Source: Apoderus coryli
Lineage: Eukaryota > Arthropoda > Insecta > Coleoptera > Attelabidae
NCBI GenBank assembly: GCA_911728435.2
Contig: OU452201.1
Location: 28,644,001 to 28,708,000 of the forward strand
DNA length: 64,000 nt
Direction: 5' to 3'
In this document: piece after piece, positions 1 to 10,029 of the stretch
Layout of the letters: every line of letters starts with the position of its first letter
Position numbering within the stretch: the stretch's first letter is position 1
Translations under genes and position numbers: made by a program
The notes under the pieces: generated by a model
The model's database searches: none
The model's input: the letters and a program-made list of their open reading frames with translations, nothing else
Told to the model about the DNA's origin: nothing

Positions 1-298
1 TTATTTCATGACACAATGAGACATAATATTTTGACCGTCGTGATTATTGAATTTCTTTACTGAATTTAATTATCTGTTTATTTCTTTATTTATATTTCTA
101 TTAATTTAGTTCTGTTATAGTTTTCAAGTTGATGATTAAACAATTATGTCAACATATATTTCAATGTAGAGTAAGATTTCGGTAGCAGAAAAGATCTTTA
201 GTGAAAAATCAAGCAGTCACACAAAATAACAATAAAGAATTAAGAGTTTCCTTCAAAGGTAAAAGTAAAAGGTAGAGCCCACAAGGTGAAAAGTATTG
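1..298. other. no gene recognised
   Basis: AT-rich sequence with no recognisable coding segment, hairpin or repeat shared with the rest of the window. It ends where the first transposon's terminal repeat begins. Confidence 0.4.
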
Positions 299-1914
299 CT
301 TGGCAAACGCATCTGTGACAATGAAAGGAATGCGGACAAAAAAATCCTATATTGCCAAATTTAACTACAAAAAATCACTAGTTCTAGAAAAGAAGTAGTA
401 TTAACTTGAAACTCGATTTTTTACAATTACAAATAATAATATTGAAAAAAGCTCAGCATTTTTAAGTGGTTGTTTTATTTTTATTTAATAACTAAAATTT
501 TTACCACTGAATATTAAAATAGGGAAAAGAAATTACGATCTTCTGTAAAATCGGCAATACCACGCGAAATAGGTGGCTAGACGCCGCCTGAATGGTCCTA
601 ATTGGTGCGTAGACCCTCGCACGTTTTGTCGCCATGCGGGTGTTCAAGTCGCAATTGGTGGAAACTGAGTTCTTCCCCGCAATTGTTGCCACCCCTCGTA
701 GTAATATTGAATCAGCCAGTGGCAGAGTGGTGTTATTATTTATACTTTTGTTGTCGTGTATGAGTTGCAATATTATGAAATATTATATCAAATTATTATT
801 GTATATTTAGTGTTCTGTTTTTCTTTGTTCTTGTAGAAATACATATAAGCTTACACATTGTTTCTTCTTTATTAAGACATCAAAACTGGAAATTTTTATT
901 GAATCTACTTAGAAGTTTGGTATTTTAAAGATTAACAACATAATTGTGACAGAAGTTAACACTATACCAAAATTGCAGTGTTCAAAAATCCTCGGAACAA
1001 TAAATTTTTCAATACCGTTCTCGATTTTTGATATTTCTAAAACTATTAAGTCTCGTATATCATTTAAAAGGAACAAAAATATGCAATTTTGTTGGCTAAA
1101 AAAATCAGGGTAGTTCGATTTAAAAAACATATCTTAGAACGCCTCCGTACATGTGCGACTTAAACCCAATATAGAGTTAACTTACGCAAAACTTAAATTA
1201 AATATATAAGAACCCGCAATACAACCGGAAATTTCAACCTAACTACATTAAAAGAAGTTTTTAATATCCAGTAATGATTGGAATAGTTTTTGCCGACATG
1301 TTAAGGAGTTGGAAGAAGATCTTTGGAGGAAATTCAGCACATTATAATATCTTTAGGACAAGATGACGACAGCGAGACTGATGATAATGATGATGCTCAA
1401 GTTGACGAAATCTAACAGATTGCCACCTTCTATAAAGTGATACTAATTATGATCGTTATATTTAATCGAAATATTTAAAACAGTTAATTATAGTTTCTAA
1501 ACGTGACTTGAAGCAACAAAAAGATCCAAGATATTTGAATTATTTTCGATAAGTGTTAAGTTGTTTTAGATTTTTTTTGTTTAAATCAAGCAAGATTACC
1601 AACAAATTTAATTTATTTCGTTAAGTTGTTTTAGAATGTTTTCATTTTTGGTATGCAAACTTTAGTACATATTTGAAATAAAATAAATAATTAATTAAAT
1701 AAATAAAATACTTCTTGGGTGTTATAGCTTAATAGCAAACACGTGAAGAACTTTTCATTAATTTTAATTTTTTAGAAACACATAAATGTTTATTAATTAT
1801 TACTAAACTTTTACAACGCACGCTGCTGGAAATTTTATGAATGAAATCATTCATGTTTTATTACAACTGCAGTCCCCTTACCGACGCCGCGTTGTTACAG
1901 ATCAATTTGCCAAA
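299..1914 (+). mobile_element. internally deleted DDE (Tc1/mariner-like) transposon, copy 1
   Basis: The left end (TTGGCAAACGCATCTGTGACA, read as TTGGCAAA-n3-ATCTGT-n-ACA) is matched in inverted orientation at the right end around 1889-1914 (TGTTACAGATCAATTTGCCAA). A second copy lies inverted at about 48216-49692 and aligns from its own left end to position 1810 of this copy. I could not find a clear target-site duplication. Internal sequence encodes only a broken transposase C-terminus (separate entry), so the element is non-autonomous. Confidence 0.7.
1140..1422 (+). pseudogene. DDE transposase C-terminal remnant
   Basis: Plus-strand translation with frame changes gives RLKPNIELTYAKLK, then NDWNSFCRHVKELEE, then LGQDDDSETDDNDDAQVDEI and a stop at about 1414. 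The first block resembles the NPIE-x-x-WAxxK segment containing the last catalytic acid of DDE_3 transposases, followed by the helical and acidic tail usual in that family. The N-terminal helix-turn-helix, the first two catalytic aspartates and most of the fold are absent. The acidic tail is conserved in the inverted copy near 48.75 kb. Stops and frameshifts show it is dead. Assignment to the DDE_3 group is from recognised motifs, not a search. Confidence 0.5.
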
Positions 1915-2107
1915 CAATAGAAGGAAACGGTTTTGATTTATTTTGTATTCATAATCTTTCCCTTTTCTTTGCAAACAAATCTTCGCAAAAAAAAAGGCAG
2001 ACACCGGGCACGCGACTTCATCATCGGAAAATTCTACATTTTCATTTTCACCACACAGACATATTTAAAAATCAGGAACATCCGCTTCGATTGTCCAACT
2101 GTGTTCC

Positions 2108-2111
<4 letters not shown>

Positions 2112-2148
<37 letters not shown>
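2112..2148. repeat. (TC)n microsatellite
   Basis: About 18 uninterrupted TC dinucleotides. Confidence 0.95.
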
Positions 2149-2151
<3 letters not shown>

Positions 2152-2430
2152 AATTCGGTGTAACCTCTTCGACAATAAATAAATAAGTAAGTACCCTTAT
2201 CGCCTATTCCGTGGAATTAAAGCCGCCTCTTATAGCCTATTGTATTTGAGGGCTTTATTTATATTAAATATCTTTCCTACTTGTATAATCAAATCCAAAT
2301 ATTATTCTGTTAAACTCTGCATTGAAATAAATGTTTAACTAAATTTTAAAGCGATATCGAGCTGTCCGCGACATTAATAATTTATTTAAATTATACCAAC
2401 TGAATTCTAGTAAAGCAAGTATACACTTAC

Positions 2431-2555
2431 TCCTTTTACCAAACCAGATCGTAGAGCTTTTTTAGCAGATTCACAAATAACTTGTGCCAGATGGCATAAA
2501 ACTACTCCGTTGTCCAGTTCCATGAGGAAATTGTCCCGATTTATATATTCTATTC
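2431..2555 (-). CDS. host exon: part of a calponin-homology (CH) domain, GAS2-like
   Basis: Minus-strand exon of 125 bp: polypyrimidine tract plus TTACAG acceptor just above 2555, and GGA|GTAAGTG donor at 2431/2430. It carries 41 complete codons after a 2-nt split codon (phase 1 start, phase 0 end) with no stop. The peptide begins IEYINRDNF and contains FLMELDNGVVLCHLAQVI. The FxxxLDNGxxLCxLA pattern is the signature of the CH domain of the GAS2 family, actin and microtubule cross-linking proteins. The peptide covers roughly the middle third of the domain. No neighbouring exon with matching phase is recognised in the window, so flanking introns must be long (>2.4 kb on one side, possibly tens of kb on the other). 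Family assignment is likely; the exact orthologue is not determined. Confidence 0.75.
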
Positions 2556-2710
2556 CTGTAACAATAAGAAAAATACCATATAGAAACAAAATTTATTCAA
2601 TTTCGATGATAAACGCAAACAATTTTTCAAATTAATCATAAAATTACGTGTACAACATTTTACTTGCGCCGATATTTCGACGTAATAATCCTAATAATCA
2701 TTTCATACAA

Positions 2711-3007
2711 TGTGTCCACGGATAGAGTTTGGATTTGTAGATTTAGAATAAAAAGTAATTCTTTATAAAAACGTCTGCTTGTGCCGAAACTACAATTGCA
2801 AATACCAAATTTACGATTATTATACAGGGTATATCAAAAATAACATTTTTAATTATTTGATTTATTGTTTTTTTTTTATTTTATGAAAATATTTTCAAAA
2901 CCGTGATTTATTACACCAATTGTGCAAAAAACACTAATAAACCTTTTTCTCAAAGTGGTTAATTTTATAAAAAAGTTTTGCTCTTCCAAACTCTATCCGT
3001 GGACACA
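2711..3007. mobile_element. 297-bp MITE with 23-bp perfect TIRs
   Basis: A 23-bp sequence starting TGTGTCCACGGATAG at 2711 is repeated perfectly inverted at 2985-3007. The start resembles the TGTGTCC ends of mariner-like elements elsewhere in the window. Positions 2731-2850 recur as a direct repeat at about 3038-3160, and 2940-2966 recurs inverted at 3211-3238, so two related copies overlap or are rearranged here. No coding sequence. Confidence 0.65.
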
Positions 3008-3037
3008 CTGGATAAAGTATGGAAGAAGAAAAACTTT

Positions 3038-3240
3038 TTCATTTGTAGATTCAGAAGAAAAAGTCATTCTTTATAAAAACGTCTGCTTGTGTCAAAACTA
3101 CAATTTCGGGTACCAAATTTACGATTACTATAGAGGGTATATCAAAAATAATATTTTTAGTGATTTTGATTTTCTTGTTTTTTTAAATTTTATTATTTCA
3201 ATAGTAGCTATGAAATTAACCACTTTGAGAAAAAGGTTTA
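3038..3240. repeat. partial second copy of the 2711 MITE sequence
   Basis: Direct repeat of 2731-2850 (shared blocks such as AAAAACGTCTGCTTGTG and TACCAAATTTACGATTA), followed by an inverted copy of 2940-2966. Confidence 0.65.
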
Positions 3241-4294
3241 TTATAATATAAATAAAGTAAAAACAACCGACATATTTATTAGGTAATTATTTTTAACTCA
3301 TTCATAATACCAAAGTGAAAGACCAAAATTTAACTAAGACATCAATATCATGTTTCCCTAATTTTAAATTATAATAATTAACATATTATTAACTAAAATT
3401 TAAATAACCAAAATGAAAGGATATAAAAAGCTGCATATTATTAATAATTAGAATGTATCCGGCACGTGGTTGACCAGGTGTGAAAAATCTTAACAAATAA
3501 TAATAAGCCCACACTTTGTTTATATTCTATTATAATTAATCGGATTACGTAATCTCATAATTGAGTGGACATCATAAGTTAACACATAATAAAAGATAAA
3601 AACCGCCTACTGTTTGACATATTCTGTAGGTGTTGTTATGATGTGTCTTCTTTTGCATTTTTAAGTATTATAATTATGTTAATATGATTAAGTCATAATG
3701 GGATGGATCTTGTGACATATAAAGGTGATTTATGCCAGCACAGTCTACATAAATAATGTATTTTCATCAAAATATATTTTGTATATACTTACTTGGAAAT
3801 AAAATTCAATAAGCCTAAAATAAAAAACAAAATGACATAAGCCGGAAGTCTGTATCATATTCGAAACTCAAGTTATAGTCATAAACTATTCAAATATAAT
3901 AATAATCGACGTTATTGCACGCATACAAATTGTTTAAAAAATACAAAAAAAAAATAATTCTATAATCGAACAATATATTAAAGCAGGGCGAAATCTAGCC
4001 AAGGCTACTCTCACTTAACCCGTGACCTTTTCTTTTTTTTTAGTATTAACGGTTTATAGTTTTCCATCCACAAGTCAGTGAGACATATTCGGCTTCCGTC
4101 AAGTAAAATCAAAATTTGTTTCTTTGTTTATTTTTAAATTGTTTTACGACATTTTTTCTCGAGTCTGAGATGAAAATTATTTCCTTTCTTTATATATTTT
4201 CTTTTTCCAAAATTTCTTACGACGCGCATGCAAATCTAAAAATACAATGGGTTAAAGATTGTAAAATTTAATTTCCTCTAAAAGCTAAAAATTT
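3241..4294. other. no gene recognised
   Basis: AT-rich spacer. No coding segment with domain-like content and no structure that I can support. Confidence 0.4.
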
Positions 4295-4372
4295 GGTTGT
4301 GTCACCCCAAAACTTTCCCGACAAAATATAATATAATCTGAAATATATAACCTGCGCAACGAAACAGAATTT
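4295..4372 (-). repeat. dispersed repeat R2, copy 1
   Basis: In minus orientation this reads CTGTTTCGTTGCGCAGG, then a TATATTATATTTTGTCGGGAA block, then GTTTTGGGGTGACACAACC. Related copies lie on the plus strand at about 18385-18475 and 45876-45949. Origin unknown. Confidence 0.6.
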
Positions 4373-4442
4373 TAATTATTATTCCACTATTTCTATTATT
4401 GTCAATAACCTATCCTAACTACCTCACTAGTTCATTCAAAAA

Positions 4443-4745
4443 TTAGAAATAAAATAAAGTTGCCAGAGCTGCGGTTCCAACCAAGGACCTTTCGCGTTCG
4501 AAGCCCACGCTCTATCAATAACCCCAAAAACCTTTATCAAATTATTTTATTATATTCTAATAAGAGTTACCTATAGGTTCCAACTACCTAACTGGTGAAA
4601 TTTTAAACTCAATTATCATAATTATAGAGGCAAATAGCAAAGGTAACCTATCGCTGTAAAGCAGTTAAAAATACTTTCAAATGATGTATTTCGCGACCTC
4701 TACTGCTATTTGAAAATTTGGGGGTCGTGTCCACCCCTATCACAG
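4443..4745 (-). repeat. SINE-like repeat, copy 1
   Basis: Minus orientation: GATAGGGGTGGACAC, CAGTAGAGGTCGCG, CTTTACAGCGATAGGTTA, TTAGGTAGTTGGAAC, then a tRNA-like tail GTTATTGATAGAGCGTGGGC followed by GGTTGGAACC, which resemble internal box A and box B promoter elements. Shared with the loci at 11.7, 29.2 and 50.5 kb. Calling it a SINE is inference from the tRNA-like segment. Confidence 0.5.
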
Positions 4746-5413
4746 GGCTTTCAACCAAAAACTAAAAAGGAAGTCATCTTCATCTTGAGAGAACCCAAAT
4801 AAGTCTCTGACCCGAGGAAAATATGTCGTGAAACAATTATTAAAAAATGCACAAAGGAAGAAATTTGTCTTTTCAATAAGCTTAAGTAGACGTGCATGAT
4901 AAAGAGTCGCCGATATGTTCTGGAACATCATTCTTTTACCTCCCGCCTCCCATTATTTTAGGAGATACGTCAAAACTTTAAGGAATATCCTGTCCGTCTG
5001 AGATTTTTTTAATATTGCAGTTTTCTTTTTAAAAATCAGCCCTCTAGTGGTATAGGTACTGAAAGTTAAAAACTATTTTGCTCAATTTCTCATGGCCAAT
5101 ATTGCTAATATTTTTTGTACGACTGTCAATAAAAGCTTTTATTGTGCGTTCAATAGTGATTTCGGAACGTAGTGCATTGTTTTACATATATATACTATTC
5201 TACTTCACCTTGGTGATTCAACTACAAAGTTCGCATTGTGCACGGGTATGTTTTGGCAAAAATGTGTAGTTGTGCTTTATGGGGTCAGTGCCCTCTCAAG
5301 CAGTCGATATAGTGAATTGTTGTTCGCTCGGCGTACTACCAACGAAAACTAGATGTCGCCAACCATATTCATTTACATCTCTGTACAGTGTAAGGTATAT
5401 ACCACATTATTTA

Positions 5414-5515
5414 CGAGAGTTTGGCTGTCAACTACTGACCGATCACCACTGATGAGTCGTGGATCGACGAAACAGCCGTCTGGTGAAAGTATAGTGGTTG
5501 ACAGACAAACTCTCG
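5414..5515 (+). ncRNA. hammerhead ribozyme A (canonical core)
   Basis: CTGATGA at 5449-5455; stem II GTCG/CGAC (5456-5459 with 5465-5468, loop TGGAT); GAAA at 5469-5472; C5473 pairs G5478 around loop AGCC; GTC at 5478-5480, with predicted self-cleavage after C5480. Stem I is long: 5414-5448 pairs with 5481-5515, including a 6-bp inner helix TCACCA/TGGTGA, an internal loop, then ACT/AGT, GTCAAC and an outer CGAGAGTTTG helix with one mismatch and one wobble. All invariant core bases are present. This is the type I, short stem III architecture known from Penelope-like elements, retrozymes and satellite DNAs. A second copy is at 21589-21664. Activity is inferred. Confidence 0.85.
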
Positions 5516-6289
5516 GAATTTAAGATTTGTTTTATTAAACAAGCCCATTTCTAATTATGCTAAATATTAACAAGGGAGTAAATATAAGTAATTACTCAAA
5601 ATTGCGAGCATTTTTAAAACGCAAATCTGATGGCTACAGAGCAAGAATATCCAAAGTCTTTACCACAAACGAAATCGACAAGTTCATTAAAGAGGTCCCC
5701 GACAGTATCTGCCTTCTATAGCCAAGGTAAGATAATGATATTTATATTTAGGTAGAATAAGTTTTAATTCAAATTATCACTACCTCTGTTGCAGGTTGTG
5801 CTTATCGTTGGAGTAATGGGTGCATTTTAGTTAAAATTACAAACACCAACACTTCACGAAAATTCACAACGGGGGAATATTCGGACATCGTTAAAAAACA
5901 TTGGAATATACGACCAGTTGGTTATTTTTTTGTTAATTATCAAAGGGGTAAATGTACTATCCAAAAAGTTGTCATTAATAAGATAGGAAATATGGGAAAG
6001 CTAACTGCTACATTCCTAAAACTACAGAATCCTGAACTTTATACGGACCATTGTTTTCGTCGGTTTTCGGCAACAATTTTGGTAGATAGTGGCGAAGATA
6101 TAACTACACTAAAACGGCACGGAGGCTGGCGTTCAACAGAGGTAGCTGAAGGGTAGATTGAGGAGTCTTTGACAAATAAGAATAATTTGAAAAATAGTCC
6201 ATTCTTAAGTGGAGTTGTATATTCTCAATGATAAATAAAAGTCAGTCTCCACAAAAATAAATTGAATAGAAATTTAAAAAATATTGTCC

Positions 6290-6329
6290 AAACATGTTTC
6301 GGAAATCACACTAGTTCCATCATCAGTGG
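6290..6329 (-). ncRNA. hammerhead-like motif (class II), left arm
   Basis: Minus strand: CCA-CTGATGA-T, stem II GGAA/TTCC, GAAAC-AT-GTT, TGG. Stem I is CCA/TGG. One extra T separates the core from stem II, as in the other class II copies. Confidence 0.55.
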
Positions 6330-6578
6330 CAAAAGGAGAAACTTACAACATTACTGTTAAATAAATTTCCATTGAGGTCATTTTTGTGGAAAAACTTTTT
6401 CTTTTGATGTGTACTAGCCTAATAGCCAGCATGATTTAGAAAAAGAAACATTTTGAATAGCGAATAAATGATGCTAGTTATATAAATAATATTAGACATA
6501 TAAAAAGAAAAAGTTTTTCCATAAAAATTACCTCGATGGAAATCTATTTAACATTGATGTTTTACGTTTCTCCTTTTG

Positions 6579-6620
6579 CCAGTGATGATGGAACTAATGT
6601 GAGCTCCGAAACATGTTTGG
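6579..6620 (+). ncRNA. hammerhead-like motif (class II), right arm, core mutated
   Basis: Inverted partner of the left-arm motif. The first core base is changed (CCAG-TGATGA instead of CCAC-TGATGA), which should abolish cleavage; stem II GGA/TCC and GAAAC-AT-GTT-TGG remain. Confidence 0.45.
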
Positions 6621-6862
6621 ATAATATTTTTAAAATTTGTATTAAATTTATTTTTGTGGAGACTTTTATTTATCATTGAAAATAAGAATAACGTAGGCAA
6701 GAAAATTATGGTGTCGATTAATCAATCAGTCAAACTTCCATCACATCGATATCAAGTAATTTAGAAAACAATGTCAACCTATCTGTAAAAAATGCTGGTT
6801 CAAATTCTCCAAAAATTGTGTTTATTAACTGTTCCAATCTTACATTGAATATTAATAATTAA

Positions 6863-8231
6863 TAAAACATCTGTAGTATTTCCAATATTTGTATTGTCTT
6901 CTCTCTAATTCTGTTATTTTTTTAAAATGGTGATAATTAATAAAATCATATAATTATTTGACACGAAATATTTGTTGTTATTTGTGGAACGTCAGTTTGA
7001 CATCCTTAAAAGAAAAATATTACTAATCGCGCTTTATGTAATAGTTGCAGTCGTAGAAAAAGTATAGTGTAAAACTCACATGGAATGATCATTTCCTACT
7101 CGTATGACCTCAGACTCGTAGCAACTGCATTCCATGCTCGTTGTACAATATACAATTTTTCCCGAAAGCTGTTCGACCAATAATTTCGGAGAAACAACCC
7201 TAGTTAGCCTTAGTGAGATACCCGGAATACAACGTTACAAATTTAAGGCTCTTACTATATCATTGCCGTACCGTACGCATCCATTATTAAAATAAATGGT
7301 ATTTTTCTGGCGAGTCAAGCTAATTATGATTGCTTGAAACTCAATTACGTGGCCATCAATTAATATTTTAGTTGATTAAATTTTTCCGCTAAAATAACCA
7401 AATTAGCCAGATACAATCACGTTAACACTAGGAAACGAGGAAACAATATATACGTATCTATATATAATAGTACCTATAGTAATAACCTACATTTTGTTTT
7501 GACCATCACCATAATTAAACTAAATGCTTTCCTATTATAAAACTGAGCGATTGTGCATAACATTTTTGCTTAGAGAGTTTTTTATTTTATTTTAAAACTA
7601 ATAAGGAAAAGTGATGTGAAAACAATTAAACTTTTTCCTCATAGATTTCCTCGCTAAAAATAGACTATACGTATTTATTGTTAATTTATTTATTATGGTA
7701 TATACTGTTCAAGATAATTTAACTAAAATGATTTACTAGCAACTTTTAATTCAAAAAAGGGGTTTTTTAACAGAACTAAAAAATATTAAAACAAAAGTTA
7801 AAATTTCTCTGCTTGGGATCGTTAAACACTTTAATCTAGAAATTAACTATCAGAAACAAATCACATCTCAACGGTCGGTGGGATGGCATTACTGCTTAAA
7901 TATTAAAAATTTTTATTGCTCACATATGTTTTGTCAGTTTCTGAGTGTTCAAGCGATGGCAGATATTAATCTAATTCTTGTGAGACATCTGACAAGTCAC
8001 AGAAATTGTGTATTTTCATCTTATTAAAGGTGTAAGTAGTCGTCCACGAACAATGGTGTTGAAGTTCCTTCTCAAAAATAAAATGAACGTGTATTTGCCG
8101 AAAATCGTTTCTAATTCACATGAACAGTTATTCTGCGTGCCAAGGTGCTTAAACATATTAACAACTAACAAATAATTGAAATTAATACCACTAATCACAG
8201 TAAAACAAAACACACTCATGAGATTTATGTA
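6863..8231. other. no gene recognised
   Basis: AT-rich spacer after the Crypton. No coding segment or transposon end that I can support. Confidence 0.4.
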
Positions 8232-8640
8232 ATTATTGTACTATTCCACCGACAATAGTTTGTAGTTGTGGATCAATTCTACTTGTACCAATTATTAAAA
8301 GAGATTTAAGATGCTCATCGGTTAATTTAGATCGGTAAACATTCTTTGTGTACTTTATCTTGGAAAACGTTTTCTCACACAAGTATGTAGTACCAAAAAC
8401 AGAAAACAAACCACAAATTTATGCAAATTTTCAAATTGTGGAAGACTCTTATAACAATCAAACAAAGATGAATTTTGTTCTTAATCATATGACTGCACTG
8501 TAAATCAATAATTTCTATTTGGACTTTCGGAGCCAGGGTATCAATCTCAGAATCAAAATTATTTTGAAACAGCTTAATTTTATTCGCAATGACATCAAAG
8601 TCTGAGAAACGAGTATCAAAATTTACTCAAAGTTTCGATT
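8232..8640 (-). pseudogene. hAT transposase C-terminal remnant
   Basis: Minus-strand translation with frame changes gives FDTRFSDFDVIANKIKLF, NFDSEIDTLAPKVQIEIIDL, QCSHMIKNKIHL, then CEKTFSKIKYTKNVYRSKLT, DEHLKSLLIIGTSRIDPQLQ and a stop near 8232. The order RFSDF, ELIDLQC, CEKTFS and LRSxLTDxHL is the conserved C-terminal dimerisation region of hAT transposases of the GTF2IRD2/EPM2AIP1-like group. The BED finger, catalytic domain and both ends of the transposon are not recognisable. Frameshifts show that it is dead. Confidence 0.75.
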
Positions 8641-9044
8641 GCAAAATCGACGGGAAATTGAGTCTTTGTCGTGTGGCTGAATATTTCACAAGTTTTAAAA
8701 TGTGTGAAACATTTTTTACGTAATTGCGATTGAAATAGTATTATTCCCTGCCTGAAGGATTTGATATTGGTGTATAAATGAGGGCGAAGCTTTCACACAA
8801 GTGCAACCACTCCTATTTTTACCACACATATTTTTGCTTCCACCAGTGATAATTTCAAGTTTTTCCATCGAAGTTTCTTTTTATTATAACATAGTTCTGA
8901 AACCGTCAATTTTTTCATTAAAGTAAAGTTATTAGAAAGAAAAAAGATGTGTGTGCTTGTCTTATGGAAATCTAAACAACATACTAACTTACCATGCTTG
9001 GTGCCAGACATTTTTTGAAATTATTGCCATCGTCCAACACGTTC
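8641..9044. other. no gene recognised
   Basis: Probably flanking sequence of the hAT remnant. No further conserved motif seen. Confidence 0.3.
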
Positions 9045-9530
9045 TCATTATTCGCGCAATAGCGTAATTAATCCGAAATCTATTTACACCCAACACATGT
9101 GCAGATGCTTAATTAAAACAAACTTAATTTAACCAAGTTTATTTTATTTAATATGTTTAATGTTTACTGAAATATTTTGTTTGTTAAAAAAATTCCATAT
9201 TATTTATATTTCATTTCATTGAATTCATTCAAAATCTGGCAACAATCAAGAAAAATTAATTAATTCGCGGATGCCACACTTTATTTGAAAAATTTCACCT
9301 ACTCATTATTCCTGTAATACCAAAATCAATCGATCAATCCTAAATCTATATACACACCCAACACAAGTGCAAATTAACCACAAACTTAAATTATCCAAGC
9401 TTTATTTTCACTTTATTTTTACGAAAATATTATTACATTTAAATATATTTGATATTTGATACTAGCTTAAACTAAATTTGACAACGATGCAACAATCCAT
9501 GAAAATTATTAAATATGACAACTATGAAAA
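9045..9530 (+). repeat. diverged tandem duplication, unit about 260 bp
   Basis: About 9050-9270 and 9310-9525 share ordered blocks (TAATCC, AAATCTAT, TACACMCCAACACA, GTGCA, AAACTTAA, CAAGYTTTATTTT, GACAACAAT or a variant). No coding content. Confidence 0.55.
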
Positions 9531-9657
9531 GTGTCATTTTGTATATAAATTTTAATTATAAAAATTTGTATAAAATCATTCTACACAAAAGTAAGATTGA
9601 TAATTTTACGGTAACTAAATGTTGATTATTTCTAGCCAAAATGCGATTTGCTGTACA

Positions 9658-9990
9658 TACAGGGTGAGTTATTAGTGCGTCGAAGTTCGATATTACCTCA
9701 AAGACCAAAAATTTCACGCAAAACTAAGCAGCCAGTGTGTAGGCATTCATAAAGTACGTATTTTAAAATTATTGTTATTTGTACAGGGTGGCTCATCTCA
9801 TCAGGGTGAACCAAACTTACGTTTTTTTAAATGGAAAGCCTTATTTATTATTCCACAATTTCATTGGTTTAGACTTGACATTAATCATACCAAAATTTTA
9901 GAAAATTATACCGAGTGGTTCAAAAGTTACCACTAGTATTATATGCAAAACATGGCGAATTCCAAGGATTCTGTACTGGAACTGAAATAA
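9658..9990. mobile_element. fragment of a mariner-type element with ACAGGGTG ends
   Basis: Contains TACAGGGTGAGTTATTAG at 9659 and ACAGGGTGGCTCATCTCATC at about 9784, the end motif shared by many long-TIR mariners in this window. No transposase sequence. Confidence 0.45.
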
Positions 9991-10029
9991 TTTAAACTTT
10001 CCTTCTTACGGGCATAGCTTTTTGATAGT

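Larger units (their letters stand above)
6186..6679. mobile_element. 494-bp insertion with inverted ribozyme-like arms
   Basis: Flanked by a 12-bp direct repeat AAATAAGAATAA (6174-6185 and 6680-6691). Joining the flanks across it restores the Crypton reading frame (ESLTNKNN|VGKKIM), so this is a true insertion. Inside, about 200-bp inverted arms begin CAATGATAAATAAAAGTC and each carries a hammerhead-like motif facing outward. The variable-length duplication fits target-primed retrotransposition, as in Penelope-like elements, but no reverse transcriptase is present. Confidence 0.7.
5557..6862 (+). pseudogene. Crypton-type tyrosine recombinase, decayed, interrupted
   Basis: Translation with frame corrections follows a known insect Crypton-like recombinase. 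The N-terminal part has KLRAFLKRKSDGY and SKVFTTNEIDKFIKE; the next block, IAKVVLIVGVMGA, follows a possible 68-bp GT-AG intron (5727-5794, donor AAG|GTAAG, acceptor TTGCAG|G). After a deletion that removes the first catalytic arginine come KHWNIRPVGYFFVNYQRGKC, DHCFRRFSATILVDSG (H-x-x-R motif) and TLKRHGGW. The catalytic tyrosine codon is TAG (6154-6156, AEG*IEES). The gene is then split by a 494-bp insertion (6186-6679) and resumes to end with FINCSNLTLNINN-stop at 6862. Cryptons integrate as circular DNA through this enzyme; this copy cannot be active. Confidence 0.8.

Noticed and set aside
560..700. GC-richer segment with an apparent reading frame on both strands
   Set aside because: Shared with the second transposon copy at 49.3 kb but no recognisable protein; treated as internal transposon sequence.
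4740..4931. 63-residue minus-strand reading frame ending in FGFSQDEDDFLF
   Set aside because: Looks protein-like, but I recognise no domain and no splice signals, and it overlaps the SINE-like repeat at 4443-4745.
9784..9840. CTGATGAGATG (minus strand of CATCTCATCAG)
   Set aside because: Hammerhead-like CTGATGA without a following stem and GAAA; chance match within a mariner end.
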